Source: Streptomyces violaceoruber (GTDB lineage: Bacteria > Actinomycetota > Actinomycetes > Streptomycetales > Streptomycetaceae). Taken from it: 64,000 nt of DNA. Below the pieces are notes generated by a model. That model made no database searches and was not told where the DNA came from. It saw only the letters and a program-made list of their open reading frames with translations. The position numbers and the translations under genes are program-made. The stretch spans positions 868,001 to 932,000 of the forward strand of contig NZ_CP137734.1 in NCBI RefSeq assembly GCF_033406955.1, written 5' to 3'. Position 1 is the stretch's first letter; each line of letters opens with the position of its first letter. Positions 33,363 through 41,622 of the stretch are shown in pieces.

Positions 33363-34409
33363 TCACCCGGTCGCGGTGTCGAAGGGCACGTCGGGCGGCA
33401 TGTTGTGCGGGGTGACGACCTGGATCGGCGAGGGTCGCGCCGGACCGGCGGGCGGCAGTGCGCCGTGGGCGCGCATCACGTGGCGGCAGGCCTCGCGCAG
33501 GTCCTGGCGCAGGTCGTGGTGGAGGACGACGGACAGGCGCCGCTCGCGCAGCAGCCGGGTGTTGTCCTGGTCGAGGTCGTGGGCGACGAACACGTCGCAG
33601 GGGCGGCCGAGGTCCTCGAAGGCGCGCAGGGTGGCGATGTTGCCGCCGCCCATCGAGTAGACCGCCCGGATGTCCGGGTCGCGTTCTAGCGCGGCCCGCA
33701 CCAGGTCGTACTGGGTGGCGTCCAGGCCCTGCCCCTCGGCGATCTCGACGAGGGCACGGCCGGGTTGCCTGGCCCGCATGACGCCGCGGAAGCCCATCTC
33801 GCGCTCCTCCTCGTTGCGGAAGAAGCCGCTGCTGAGGCTGGTGAGCACGTTGCCGGGGCGATCGCCCAGCCACTCGCCCATGAGGTAGGCGGCGGTCGCG
33901 CCCGCGGCCCGGTCGTCGATGCCGACGTAGGCCACCCGGGGGCTCGCGGGCAGGTCCGTCGCCAGGGTGACGACGGGGACGCCCGCGGCGGTCAGCCGGC
34001 CGACGGCGGCGGTCACCTCGGGGACGTCGGGGGCCTTCAGGATCACCCCCTGGGAGCCGCGCCGGGCGATCCGGTCCAGGGTCGCGGTCAGCTCCCCGGC
34101 CGGGCCCGTCTCGCGGAAGTGGAACCGGCAGCGCACCACGGCCGGGTGCAGGGCGGGCAGTTCGGCCTCCAGCGCGGCCCGCACGGCGGTGGTGAAGCGC
34201 TCCGGCGCCTGCATCACGATGTCGCACATGAACGTGCGGCCGACCAGCCGGACCTGGGTGCGCTGGCGGTCCAGGTCGGCGATGGCCCGTCGGACCTCGT
34301 ACGCGGTGCTCTCCCGCACGCCGCCGCGGCCGTTGAGCACCCGGTCGACGGTGGCCTCGCTCAGGCCCGCCTGCCGGGCGATCTCCCGGATCGGGAAGGG
34401 GTGCCCCAT
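33363..34409 (-). CDS. LacI-family transcriptional regulator
   Basis: A 348-residue repressor with an N-terminal helix-turn-helix (PIREIARQAGLSEATVDRVL, residues 5-24) and hinge, followed by a periplasmic-binding-protein-like sensor (DIVMQAPERF, GIDDRAAGATAAYLMGEW, AVYSMGGGN, VFVAHDLDQDNTRLL). It is divergent from the PhyH-dioxygenase gene. The 129-base gap contains the palindrome TTGTCAGGACAA, a plausible operator for this protein or for the cluster's GntR regulator. The ligand is probably an inositol or sugar, judged from the neighbours. Confidence 0.88.
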   Translation of the reverse strand: MGHPFPIREIARQAGLSEATVDRVLNGRGGVRESTAYEVRRAIADLDRQRTQVRLVGRTFMCDIVMQAPERFTTAVRAALEAELPALHPAVVRCRFHFRETGPAGELTATLDRIARRGSQGVILKAPDVPEVTAAVGRLTAAGVPVVTLATDLPASPRVAYVGIDDRAAGATAAYLMGEWLGDRPGNVLTSLSSGFFRNEEEREMGFRGVMRARQPGRALVEIAEGQGLDATQYDLVRAALERDPDIRAVYSMGGGNIATLRAFEDLGRPCDVFVAHDLDQDNTRLLRERRLSVVLHHDLRQDLREACRHVMRAHGALPPAGPARPSPIQVVTPHNMPPDVPFDTATG

Positions 34410-34484
34410 GACCGGCTCCTCGGCTTGGTCCGCACGGCGCGCCTGACGGGTTTTTGATGGCCCGCTGCTGGTTGTTCGACGCGT

Positions 34485-34496
34485 TTGTCAGGACAA
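34485..34496. promoter_or_regulatory. Palindromic operator candidate upstream of PhyH gene
   Basis: TTGTCAGGACAA is a palindrome with 5-bp arms. It matches 10 of 12 bases of TTGTCAAGACAT in the iolC divergent promoter and shares CAGGACAA with the site before the gene at 31522. It lies 42 bases before the dioxygenase start and 75 bases before the LacI start. Confidence 0.55.
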
Positions 34497-34538
34497 GAAT
34501 GGCAGCACCGCGTCGCCCCTGTCAGCGAAAGGACGACG

Positions 34539-35702
34539 ATGCCCGCAGCGCCCGTCCCCGCCCACCGCTCCCGGCTGTCCGCAGCCGACTGCGACCTCGA
34601 CGCCTTCCGCGAGCTGGTCGAGCAGCCGACCGACCCGGCCGCCTACCCGCGGGCCGCCGCCGTGGAGCAGCACGTGCCCGTGTACGACGCCGGGCAACTG
34701 CGCGACGACGCGGGTACGGCGGCCGAACTCGTCCACGCCCTCGCCGACGGCCCCGGCCTGGTCGTCCTCAAGGGCGCCTTTCCGGACCCGGCGGTGGTCG
34801 ACCGGGCCACCGCGGTGTTCGACGCGCTGATCGCCGAACAGCGCGCCTCCGGGGCCGCCGCCGGTGACCACTTCGCCGCGCCGGGGGCCAACGACCGGGT
34901 GTGGAACGCCCTGGAGAAGGCGGCCCTGCGCGATGCGGAGGCGTTCGCCGACTACTACGCCAACGACGCCCTGGCCCTGGTCGCCCGCGCCTGGCTCGGC
35001 CCCGGCTACCAGGTCACCTCCCAGATCAACGTGGTCAACCCGGGCGGCGCCGCCCAGACCGTGCACCGCGACTACCACCTGGGCTTCCTCTCGGACCGGG
35101 CCGCCGCCGCCTACCCGGCGCACGTGCACCGGCTGTCCCCGGTGCTCACCCTCCAGGGCGCCGTCGCGCACTGCGACATGCCCGTGGAGTCGGGGCCCAC
35201 GATGTACCTGCCGCACTCCCAGAAGTACGAGCCCGGCTACCTGGCCTGGCGGCTGCCGGAGTTCCGGGCCTACTTCGAGGCGCGTCACGTGCAGTTGCCG
35301 CTGGCCAAGGGCGACGCGGTCTTCTTCAGCCCCGCGCTGTTCCACGCGGCGGGCACCAACCGCTCCGCGGGCATCCGCCGCATGGCCAACCTGCTGCAGG
35401 TCTCCTCCGCGTTCGGCCGGGCCATGGAGACCGTGGACCGGGAGGCGGTGGTGAACGCCGTCTACCCCGTGCTGCTGCGGCGGAAGGCGGCGGGCGTGGG
35501 CGAGCGATGGCTGGAGCAGGTGGTCGCCGCGAGCGCGGAGGGGTACCCCTTCCCCACCAACCTCGACCGCGACCCGCCGGTCGACGGCCTGGCCCCGCCC
35601 TCGCAGGCGGACGTCGTACGGCGGGCGCTGCGCGAGGAGTGGACGCCTCAGGCGCTCCGCGCACAACTGCGGGCGGGCCGGGCACGACGAGAGAGCCGGT
35701 GA
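34539..35702 (+). CDS. Phytanoyl-CoA dioxygenase (PhyH) family protein
   Basis: A 387-residue Fe(II)/2-oxoglutarate-dependent oxygenase. The facial-triad motif is HRDYH (His176, Asp178), with the distal His269 in LFHAAGTNRS and the 2-oxoglutarate-binding Arg a few residues on (NRSAGIRR). The start is ATG at 34539, with GAAAGGA upstream. It heads a two-gene unit with IolG (68-base gap) and is divergent from the LacI regulator. PhyH enzymes hydroxylate lipids or small molecules; next to IolG, a role in processing an inositol derivative is possible but not shown. Confidence 0.85.
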   Translation: MPAAPVPAHRSRLSAADCDLDAFRELVEQPTDPAAYPRAAAVEQHVPVYDAGQLRDDAGTAAELVHALADGPGLVVLKGAFPDPAVVDRATAVFDALIAEQRASGAAAGDHFAAPGANDRVWNALEKAALRDAEAFADYYANDALALVARAWLGPGYQVTSQINVVNPGGAAQTVHRDYHLGFLSDRAAAAYPAHVHRLSPVLTLQGAVAHCDMPVESGPTMYLPHSQKYEPGYLAWRLPEFRAYFEARHVQLPLAKGDAVFFSPALFHAAGTNRSAGIRRMANLLQVSSAFGRAMETVDREAVVNAVYPVLLRRKAAGVGERWLEQVVAASAEGYPFPTNLDRDPPVDGLAPPSQADVVRRALREEWTPQALRAQLRAGRARRESR

Positions 35703-35770
35703 ACGGGGGCGTACGGGGCACGGGCCCCGGCACGGACACCCCACACCCCGAGCAAGGAGCAGCACAGCAC

Positions 35771-36775
35771 ATGCGTATCGGAATCCTCGGCCTCGGCCGC
35801 ATCGGCGCCTTCCACGCCGAGACCCTCGCCGGACTCGACTCCGTCGGCTCGCTCGTCGTCGCCGACCCGTTCGCGGACGCCGCGAAGGCCGCCGCCGAGC
35901 GGTTCGGCGCCGAGGTCGCGGACTCGCCGGAGGCCGTGCTCGCCGCCGGTGTGGACGGTGTGGTGATCGCGGCGGCGACCGTCGCCCACCCGGACCTGAT
36001 CCTGGCCGCCGTCGAGGCCGGTGTGCCCGTCTTCTGCGAGAAGCCCGTCGCCCGCACCATGGCGGAGGGCGTGGAGGTGCTCAAGGCGCTCGCGGGCCGT
36101 GACGTGCCGGTCCAGATCGGCTATCAGCGCCGCTTCGACACCGGGTTCGCCGCGGCGCGGGCCGCCGTGCGGAGCGGTGAGCTGGGACCGCTGCACACCG
36201 TACGGTCGACGACGCTGGACCCGGCCCCACCGCCCGCCGCGTACGTCGCCGCCTCCGGGGGCATCTTCCGGGACTGCTCGGTGCACGACTTCGACTCGAT
36301 CCGCTGGGTGACGGGCCGGGAGGTGAGCGAGGTCTACGCCGTCGGCGGCAACCGCGGTGCCGACTACATCAGGGAGGCGGGCGACGCGGACACCACCGGC
36401 GCGGTGCTCACCCTGGACGACGGCACCGTCGCCGTGGTCTCCAACAGCCGCCACAACGCCCGCGGGTACGACGTCCGCATGGAGATCCACGGCTTCGACG
36501 ACTCGATCGCCGTCGGACTGGAGGACAGGCTGCCGCTGCGCTCGGTCGAGCCGGGCGTGACGTTCCCGGCCGGTACTCCGCACGACTTCTTCATGGACCG
36601 CTTCACGGCCGCCTACCGTGCGGAGCTGACCGCGTTCACCGAGGTCGTCGCCGGTGCCCGCCCCTCGCCCTGCACGGTCGAGGACGCGCTGGAGGCGGGC
36701 TGGATCGCCGAGGCGTGCACGCTGTCGCTGCACGAGCACCGGCCGGTGACGATCGCCGAGGTGCGGCGCGGCTGA
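35771..36775 (+). CDS. iolG: Inositol 2-dehydrogenase
   Basis: A 334-residue member of the Gfo/Idh/MocA family with the length and motifs of IolG: the NAD fold MRIGILGLGRIGAFHAE, the EKP motif FCEKPVARTM with Lys91, QIGYQRRFD, and the active-site segment GGIFRDCSVHDFDSIRW. It would oxidise myo-inositol to 2-keto-myo-inositol (scyllo-inosose), the first step of the pathway. The ATG at 35771 follows AAGGAG. It lies downstream of the PhyH gene, in the middle of the inositol cluster, convergent with a VOC-family gene. scyllo- or chiro-inositol could be additional substrates. Confidence 0.88.
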   Translation: MRIGILGLGRIGAFHAETLAGLDSVGSLVVADPFADAAKAAAERFGAEVADSPEAVLAAGVDGVVIAAATVAHPDLILAAVEAGVPVFCEKPVARTMAEGVEVLKALAGRDVPVQIGYQRRFDTGFAAARAAVRSGELGPLHTVRSTTLDPAPPPAAYVAASGGIFRDCSVHDFDSIRWVTGREVSEVYAVGGNRGADYIREAGDADTTGAVLTLDDGTVAVVSNSRHNARGYDVRMEIHGFDDSIAVGLEDRLPLRSVEPGVTFPAGTPHDFFMDRFTAAYRAELTAFTEVVAGARPSPCTVEDALEAGWIAEACTLSLHEHRPVTIAEVRRG

Positions 36776-36813
36776 GCGGGGCGGGGCGGGTTCACGGTCG
36801 GCGGGCTGCCCGG

Positions 36814-37227
36814 TCAGCTCGCCGGCTCGCTGATGTTCACCATCCAGGTGACGCCGAAGCGGTCCGTGCACATGCCGAAGACGTCGCCCCACATCTGCTT
36901 CTCCAGGGGCACGGCGACGGAACCGCCGGCGGACAGCTTCTCCCAGTAGCCGCGCAGCTCGGTCGCGTCGTCGCCGCTGAGACTCACCGCGAAGGTGTTC
37001 CCCGGCGTGTACTCCATCCCGGGCGGGGTGTCGGCGCCCATCAGGGTGAAGCCGCTCGGCGTCTCCAGCATGCCGTGCATGATCTTGTCGGTGTACGCGG
37101 GGTCCGGCATGCCGGCCGAGCCGAAGGTGTTCAGCGCCGGTGTGCCGCCGAACACCTGCCCGTAGAACTCCATCGCCTGTCGGGCGTCGCCGTCGAAGCT
37201 GAGGTAGGGGTTGAGACGCGAGGACAT
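36814..37227 (-). CDS. VOC-family (PhnB/glyoxalase-like) protein
   Basis: A 137-residue protein of the PhnB-like 3-demethylubiquinone/glyoxalase group. It begins MSSRLNPYLSFDGDARQAME, has the repeat halves typical of the fold (MPDPAYTDKIMHGML, GDDATELRGYWEKLS) and ends with MCTDRFGVTWMVNI. Such proteins are often metal-independent, and no substrate can be assigned. It is a short minus-strand gene between IolG and the transport/isomerase operon and may be an unrelated insertion. Confidence 0.88.
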   Translation of the reverse strand: MSSRLNPYLSFDGDARQAMEFYGQVFGGTPALNTFGSAGMPDPAYTDKIMHGMLETPSGFTLMGADTPPGMEYTPGNTFAVSLSGDDATELRGYWEKLSAGGSVAVPLEKQMWGDVFGMCTDRFGVTWMVNISEPAS

Positions 37228-37342
37228 GGGTGCCTCCCGGAACGGGACGAAATGTCAGTGCTGGGCACGCTAGCGCGCGCCACTGACAACGGCCCGCCGA
37301 GCGGGGCACCGGCGGGACGCTCCCCCGCCGGTGCGGCCGGTC

Positions 37343-38245
37343 TCAGGCGCCGCAGGAGCGCAGGAACTTCCGGGTGCGAACCGCGATGGGCAGCGGCTTG
37401 TCCGGCTCGCAGGGGTACATGTCCTGCTCGACGATGGCGAACAGGTCCACGCCGAGTTCCTGGGCCGCCGTGAGTACCGGGCCCAGCTCCGGCACGCCGC
37501 CGGGCGGCTCGCACATCACGCCGCGCTGCACGGCCGGGCCGAACGGCACCCCGCCCTCGCGCACCCCGGCGAGGATGTCCGGGTCGACCTGCTTGAGGTG
37601 GAGGTAGCCGATGCGCTCGCCGTAGGTCTCGATCAGCTTGACGCTGTCGCCGCCGCAGTAGGCGTAGTGACCGGTGTCCAGGCAGAGGTTCACCAGGTCG
37701 GAGTCGGTGGCGTCGAGGAAGCGCTCGACGTGCTCCTCGGTGTCGATGTGGGTGTCGGCGTGCGGGTGGACGACGATGTCCAGGCCGTAGGTGTCCCGCA
37801 CCTCGCGGCCCAGGCGTTCCATGCCGCGAGTGAGGTGGCCCCACTGCTCGCCGGTCAGCTCCGGCGGCTCGAGGATCTCGGCGGTCTTGTCGTCGCGCCA
37901 GAAGGACGGGATGACGACGAGGTGCTTCGCGTCCATGGCCTGTGTCAGGGCGGCGACGCGGCCGACCTGCTCCCAGGTGGCGTCCCACTCGGCGGGACCG
38001 CGGTGCAGCCCGCAGAAGATGGTGCCCGCCGAGACCTTGAGGCCTCGCTGGGTCACCTCCTCGGTGAGCCGGGCCGGATCGGTGGGGAGGTAGCCGTAGG
38101 GGCCCAGCTCGATCCAGTCGTAGCCGGCCTCGGTGACCTCGTCCAGGAACCGTTCCCACGGCACCTGCCGGGGGTCGTCGGGGAACCAGACGCCCCAGGA
38201 GTCGGGGGCCGAGCCGACGCGGATGCGGTCGAGGGCAGAGGGCAT
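37343..38245 (-). CDS. Sugar phosphate isomerase/epimerase, IolE-like (inosose dehydratase candidate)
   Basis: A 300-residue AP-endonuclease-2-type TIM barrel (COG1082). Motifs: RVGSAPDSWGVWFPDD at the N-terminus, GYDWIELGPYGYLP, VVHPHADTHIDTEE, CLDTGHYAYCGGD and YLHLKQVD; the His, Asp and Glu residues would bind a divalent metal. It is the only candidate in the cluster for the IolE step (scyllo-inosose to a trihydroxycyclohexanedione), although IolI or IolH isomerases look similar. It is the last gene of the ABC-transporter operon, 2 bases after the ATPase gene. Confidence 0.82.
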   Translation of the reverse strand: MPSALDRIRVGSAPDSWGVWFPDDPRQVPWERFLDEVTEAGYDWIELGPYGYLPTDPARLTEEVTQRGLKVSAGTIFCGLHRGPAEWDATWEQVGRVAALTQAMDAKHLVVIPSFWRDDKTAEILEPPELTGEQWGHLTRGMERLGREVRDTYGLDIVVHPHADTHIDTEEHVERFLDATDSDLVNLCLDTGHYAYCGGDSVKLIETYGERIGYLHLKQVDPDILAGVREGGVPFGPAVQRGVMCEPPGGVPELGPVLTAAQELGVDLFAIVEQDMYPCEPDKPLPIAVRTRKFLRSCGA

Positions 38246-38247
38246 GC

Positions 38248-39264
38248 TCAGGCCTTCCCTTCGGCGGTGCCGGATGCGGTGCTGTCGGACGCGGCGGCGT
38301 CGGACTCCGCCGCGTCGGATGCGGCGGCGTCGGATGCGGCGTCGGTCCTGTCTGCAGTATCGGGTGCGGCGGTCTTCGCCGCAGTCCCCGCGTCGTCGGG
38401 GAGCGCCTGCACGTCGACGCCGCCGACCTGCGCCAGCTCGTGCTTGAGAGCGGCCAGTTCGGCGCCGCCCGCCATGTGGTTGGTGAGCGCCTCGAGGGTG
38501 ATGTCGGCGCGGGCCGCGCTCAGTTCGAGGGTGCCCAGGCGCAGCACGCTGAAGTGGTCGCCGACCATGTAGGCGTGGTGGGGGTTGTGGGTGATGAAGA
38601 TGACGCCGAGTCCGCGCTCGCGGGCGGCGGCGATGTACTTGAGGACCACGCCGGACTGCTTGACACCGAGCGCGGCGGTGGGCTCGTCGAGGATGAGGAC
38701 GCGGGCACCGAAGTAGACGGCGCGGGCGATGGCGACGCACTGGCGCTGGCCGCCGGAGAGGGTGCCGATGGGCTGTTCGAGGTCGTCCAGGACGATGCCC
38801 ATGTTGCGCAGTTCCTCGTCGGCGGTCCGCTTCATGCGGTCGATGTCGAGGCGGCGCACGGGCCAGGGGCCCTTGGTCATCTCGGAGCCGAGGAAGAAGT
38901 TCCGCCACACCGGCATCAGCGGGATCGTGGCGAGGTCCTGGTAGACCGTGGCGATGCCGCGGGCCAGCGCGTCGCGCGGGGTGCCGAAGCGCACGGCGTC
39001 GCCGTCGACGAGGAACTCGCCCTCGGTGTGCTGGTGCAGCCCGGAGATGATCTTGATGAGGGTGGACTTGCCGGCACCGTTGTCACCGAGTACGCAGGTC
39101 ACCCGGCCGGGGTGTACGGCGAGGTCGACGCCGTGCAGGGCGCGGATGTTGCCGTAGGACTTGCCGGCCCGGCGCAGTTCGACGAGCGGGTGGTCCTGCT
39201 CGGGTGCGGGGTCGGCCAGGACGGCGCCGTGGGTGCCGGGGGCTGCGGGGGTCTTGCTGGTCAT
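38248..39264 (-). CDS. Sugar (inositol) ABC transporter ATP-binding protein
   Basis: A 338-residue single nucleotide-binding domain of RbsA/XylG type. Walker [10 protein letters not shown] is near residue 60, the Q-loop in [10 protein letters not shown], the signature LSGGQRQ near 167 and Walker [12 protein letters not shown]. Unlike RbsA (two domains, ~500 residues), only one ATPase is present, as in several actinobacterial ribose-type importers, so it should act as a dimer. The last ~40 residues are a low-complexity tail of DAAAS-type repeats. It sits between the permease and the IolE-like gene. Confidence 0.9.
   Translation of the reverse strand: MTSKTPAAPGTHGAVLADPAPEQDHPLVELRRAGKSYGNIRALHGVDLAVHPGRVTCVLGDNGAGKSTLIKIISGLHQHTEGEFLVDGDAVRFGTPRDALARGIATVYQDLATIPLMPVWRNFFLGSEMTKGPWPVRRLDIDRMKRTADEELRNMGIVLDDLEQPIGTLSGGQRQCVAIARAVYFGARVLILDEPTAALGVKQSGVVLKYIAAARERGLGVIFITHNPHHAYMVGDHFSVLRLGTLELSAARADITLEALTNHMAGGAELAALKHELAQVGGVDVQALPDDAGTAAKTAAPDTADRTDAASDAAASDAAESDAAASDSTASGTAEGKA
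38285..38341 (-). repeat. 15-bp tandem repeat in the ATPase 3' end
   Basis: About four 15-bp units (TCGGACGCGGCGGCG and variants) encode the repeated [10 protein letters not shown] residues of the C-terminal tail. Changes in copy number would stay in frame. Confidence 0.7.
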
Positions 39265-39270
39265 TTCCGA

Positions 39271-40347
39271 TCACCTCCGGGTCGCGGCGCGGCGGACGTA
39301 CAGGTTGATGAGGACGGCGCCGAGGAGCATCACGCCGAGGAAGGCCTTGAACCAGTCGGGGTTCCAGCCCGCGAAGACGATGCCCTGGTTCACCATGCCG
39401 AACATGAAGGCGCCGAAGACGGGGCCGATGGCGGAGCCGTAGCCGCCGGTGAGCAGGCAGCCGCCGATGACGGCCGCGGCGATGTAGATCAGCTCCTGGC
39501 CGACGCCCTCACCCGACTGCACGGTGTTGAAGGAGAACAGCTGGTGCATGCCGACGAACCAGGCGCCGAAGCCGACCAGCATGAACAGCGTGATCTTGGT
39601 GAAGGTGACCGGTACGCCGACCGCGCGGGCGGACTCCTGGCTGCCGCCGACGGCGAAGATCCAGTTGCCGTACTTGGTGCGCAGCAGGACCCAGGTGGCC
39701 AGGGCGGCGAAGACCAGCCACCACACGACCGTGATCTTCACCTCGACGCCGCCGACGTCGAAGGACGAGGCGAACAGGGCCTTGGCCTGGTCGAAGCCGT
39801 CCATGTCGCTGATGTCGTCGGTGGCGACGTTGCCGGTGACGAGCTTGGTGACGGCGAGGTTGACGCCCTGGAGGACCAGGAAGGTGGCCAGCGTCACCAG
39901 GAAGCTCGGCAGGCCGGTCTTCACCAGCACCCAGCCGTTGAAGGCGCCGACGGCGAGCGAGGCCACGAGGGCGACGACCACGCCCATCCAGACGTTCATG
40001 GTCAGCTGGTAGCTGAGCATGCCCGCGGTGAGCGCCGAGGTGACCACGGCGACACCGGCGGACAGGTCGAACTCGCCGCCGATCATCAGCAGGGCGACGG
40101 GCAGCGCCATGATGCCGATGGTGGACGACTGGTACAGCACCGTCGCCATGGAGCCGCCGTCGCGGAGGGTGGGCGCGGCGATCAGGAAGAAGACGAACAC
40201 GGCGACGGCGCCGAGGAAGACCCCGACCTCGGGCCGGGCGAGCACCCGCAGCGCCATGGAGCGCTCACGGGTGCGCCCGTCGGTCTGCTTGGGGCCGGGG
40301 GCCGGCGGTGTGGTCACCGCCGGCTCAGCCTGTTGGGCCATGCTCAT
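39271..40347 (-). CDS. Sugar (inositol) ABC transporter permease, RbsC type
   Basis: A 358-residue integral membrane protein with about nine to ten helices. The family motif is near GEFDLSAGVAVVTSALTAGM, and EliYiAAAVIGGCLLTGGYGS is typical of the BPD_transp_2 (RbsC/XylH) family. It forms the channel of the importer with the ATPase at 38248 and the binding protein at 40347. Start: the ATG at 40347 touches the upstream stop as TGATG; a GTG at 40350 is also possible. The N-terminal ~35 residues are Pro/Ala/Gln-rich and cytoplasmic. Confidence 0.9.
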   Translation of the reverse strand: MSMAQQAEPAVTTPPAPGPKQTDGRTRERSMALRVLARPEVGVFLGAVAVFVFFLIAAPTLRDGGSMATVLYQSSTIGIMALPVALLMIGGEFDLSAGVAVVTSALTAGMLSYQLTMNVWMGVVVALVASLAVGAFNGWVLVKTGLPSFLVTLATFLVLQGVNLAVTKLVTGNVATDDISDMDGFDQAKALFASSFDVGGVEVKITVVWWLVFAALATWVLLRTKYGNWIFAVGGSQESARAVGVPVTFTKITLFMLVGFGAWFVGMHQLFSFNTVQSGEGVGQELIYIAAAVIGGCLLTGGYGSAIGPVFGAFMFGMVNQGIVFAGWNPDWFKAFLGVMLLGAVLINLYVRRAATRR

Positions 40348-41369
40348 CACCGGGTGCCCTTCGAGGCGAACTCGGCGACGGCCTTGACGTTGGTCTTGTC
40401 GACGAAGGCCGGTCCGGTCAGCACCGGCTGCTCACCGCCGCCGCTGTAGTTGCCGTTGTTCTTGTAGAGCCACAGCCCGTCGACCGCGAGGTAGCCCTGG
40501 AGGTAGGGCTGCTGGTCGACGGCGAACTCGATGTCGCCCTTCTCGATGGCGCCGGTCAGTTCCTTGTTGAGGTCGAAGGTGGCGACCTTGGCCTTGCTGC
40601 CGGACTCGTCCACCGACTGCACGGCGGTCATGGCGAAGGGGGCGCCGAGCGTGATCAGGTGGTCGATGCCGCCGTCCTGCTTGAGCTTGGCGGTGACGGT
40701 CGACTTCACCGAGGGCATGTCGGTGCCGTTGACGTAGAGGTTCTCGATGGACCCCTCGAAGGTCTTCTTCACGCCGTCGCAGCGCTGGGTCAGGCCGACG
40801 TTGCCCTGCTCGTGGATGACGCAGACGGCCTTCTTGGCCCCGTCCTCGTTGAGCCGCTTGCCGAGCGCCTCGCCGGCCACGCTCTCGTCCTGGCCGAAGA
40901 ACTCCATCAGGCCGAGCTTCTTCCAGTCCGCCAGACCGGAGTTGAGCCCGACCACGGGTATGCCGGCCTTCTCCGCCTTGTCGAGGACGCTCCGCAGGGC
41001 GTCCGGCTTGGCGAGGGTGACGGCGATGCCGTCGACCTTCTGGTCGATCGCGTTCTGCACCAGGTTGGCCTGGTTGCCCGCGTTCGGGTCGGCGGAGTAG
41101 ACGAGCTTGACGTTGTCCTTGTCGGCGGCGGCCTGGGCGCCCTTGCGGACGATGTCCCAGAAGGTGTCGCCGGGGGCCTGGTGGGTCACCAGGGCGACCG
41201 TCATGCGGGGGGTGTTCGCCTTGCCCGCGGAGGCGCCCGAGTCGCTGTCCTCGTCGGCCTTCTTCCCGCCCGAGCTGCTGGAGCAGCCGGCGAGGGTCAG
41301 GGCCGCGGCGGCGGCGAGGGCCACGGCAGGGGCGAATCTGCGGGAGCGGGCGTGCGAAGAGCGGTCCAT
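40347..41369 (-). CDS. Sugar (inositol) ABC transporter substrate-binding lipoprotein
   Basis: A 340-residue type-1 periplasmic-binding protein (Peripla_BP_4) with a lipoprotein signal: a basic N-terminus, a hydrophobic core and the lipobox LAGC, followed by a Ser/Gly linker. It is thus anchored outside the membrane, where it would capture inositol or a related sugar. Motifs: VTHQAPGDTFWDIVRKGAQA, QNAIDQKVDGIAV, GIPVVGLNSG. The ATG at 41369 follows AGGAAAAG. It is the first gene of a four-gene minus-strand operon, with a well-formed promoter (TTGACA, 17 bases, TTGTAT) in the divergent region shared with iolC. Confidence 0.9.
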   Translation of the reverse strand: MDRSSHARSRRFAPAVALAAAAALTLAGCSSSSGGKKADEDSDSGASAGKANTPRMTVALVTHQAPGDTFWDIVRKGAQAAADKDNVKLVYSADPNAGNQANLVQNAIDQKVDGIAVTLAKPDALRSVLDKAEKAGIPVVGLNSGLADWKKLGLMEFFGQDESVAGEALGKRLNEDGAKKAVCVIHEQGNVGLTQRCDGVKKTFEGSIENLYVNGTDMPSVKSTVTAKLKQDGGIDHLITLGAPFAMTAVQSVDESGSKAKVATFDLNKELTGAIEKGDIEFAVDQQPYLQGYLAVDGLWLYKNNGNYSGGGEQPVLTGPAFVDKTNVKAVAEFASKGTR

Positions 41370-41469
41370 CTTTTCCTGCACCTCACTGTGCGACTGTGCG
41401 ACGGGAGAGCCGTGTGCCAGACCCGAGTGCCAGACCCGAGAAGAATGGCTGTTGCTGCGCTGGGACCGG

Positions 41470-41579
41470 ATACAAGTCCTTGGGACGCCCACTGTCAATA
41501 CTTTGTCAAGACATCATTTCACTCGCAGGTCCGAATGTAAGTACAAAGTATTGACAGCGTCGTCCAGGAGTCATACACC
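41470..41579. promoter_or_regulatory. Divergent inositol-cluster promoter with perfect 15-bp inverted repeat
   Basis: CTGTCAATACTTTGT (41492-41506) and ACAAAGTATTGACAG (41543-41557) are exact inverted copies. Each carries a TTGACA -35 hexamer pointing outward: minus strand TTGACA-17-TTGTAT (-10 at 41470-41475) toward the binding-protein gene, and plus strand TTGACA-17-TACACC (-10 at 41574-41579) toward iolC. Inside lies TTGTCAAGACAT (41503-41514), similar to the palindrome at 34485. It is a likely site for the GntR regulator encoded at 46370, silencing both directions. Confidence 0.7.
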
Positions 41580-41622
41580 TTGGGAGGCGGCAGGCCCCCG
41601 CCCAGCCAAAGGAGCGTCGCAC

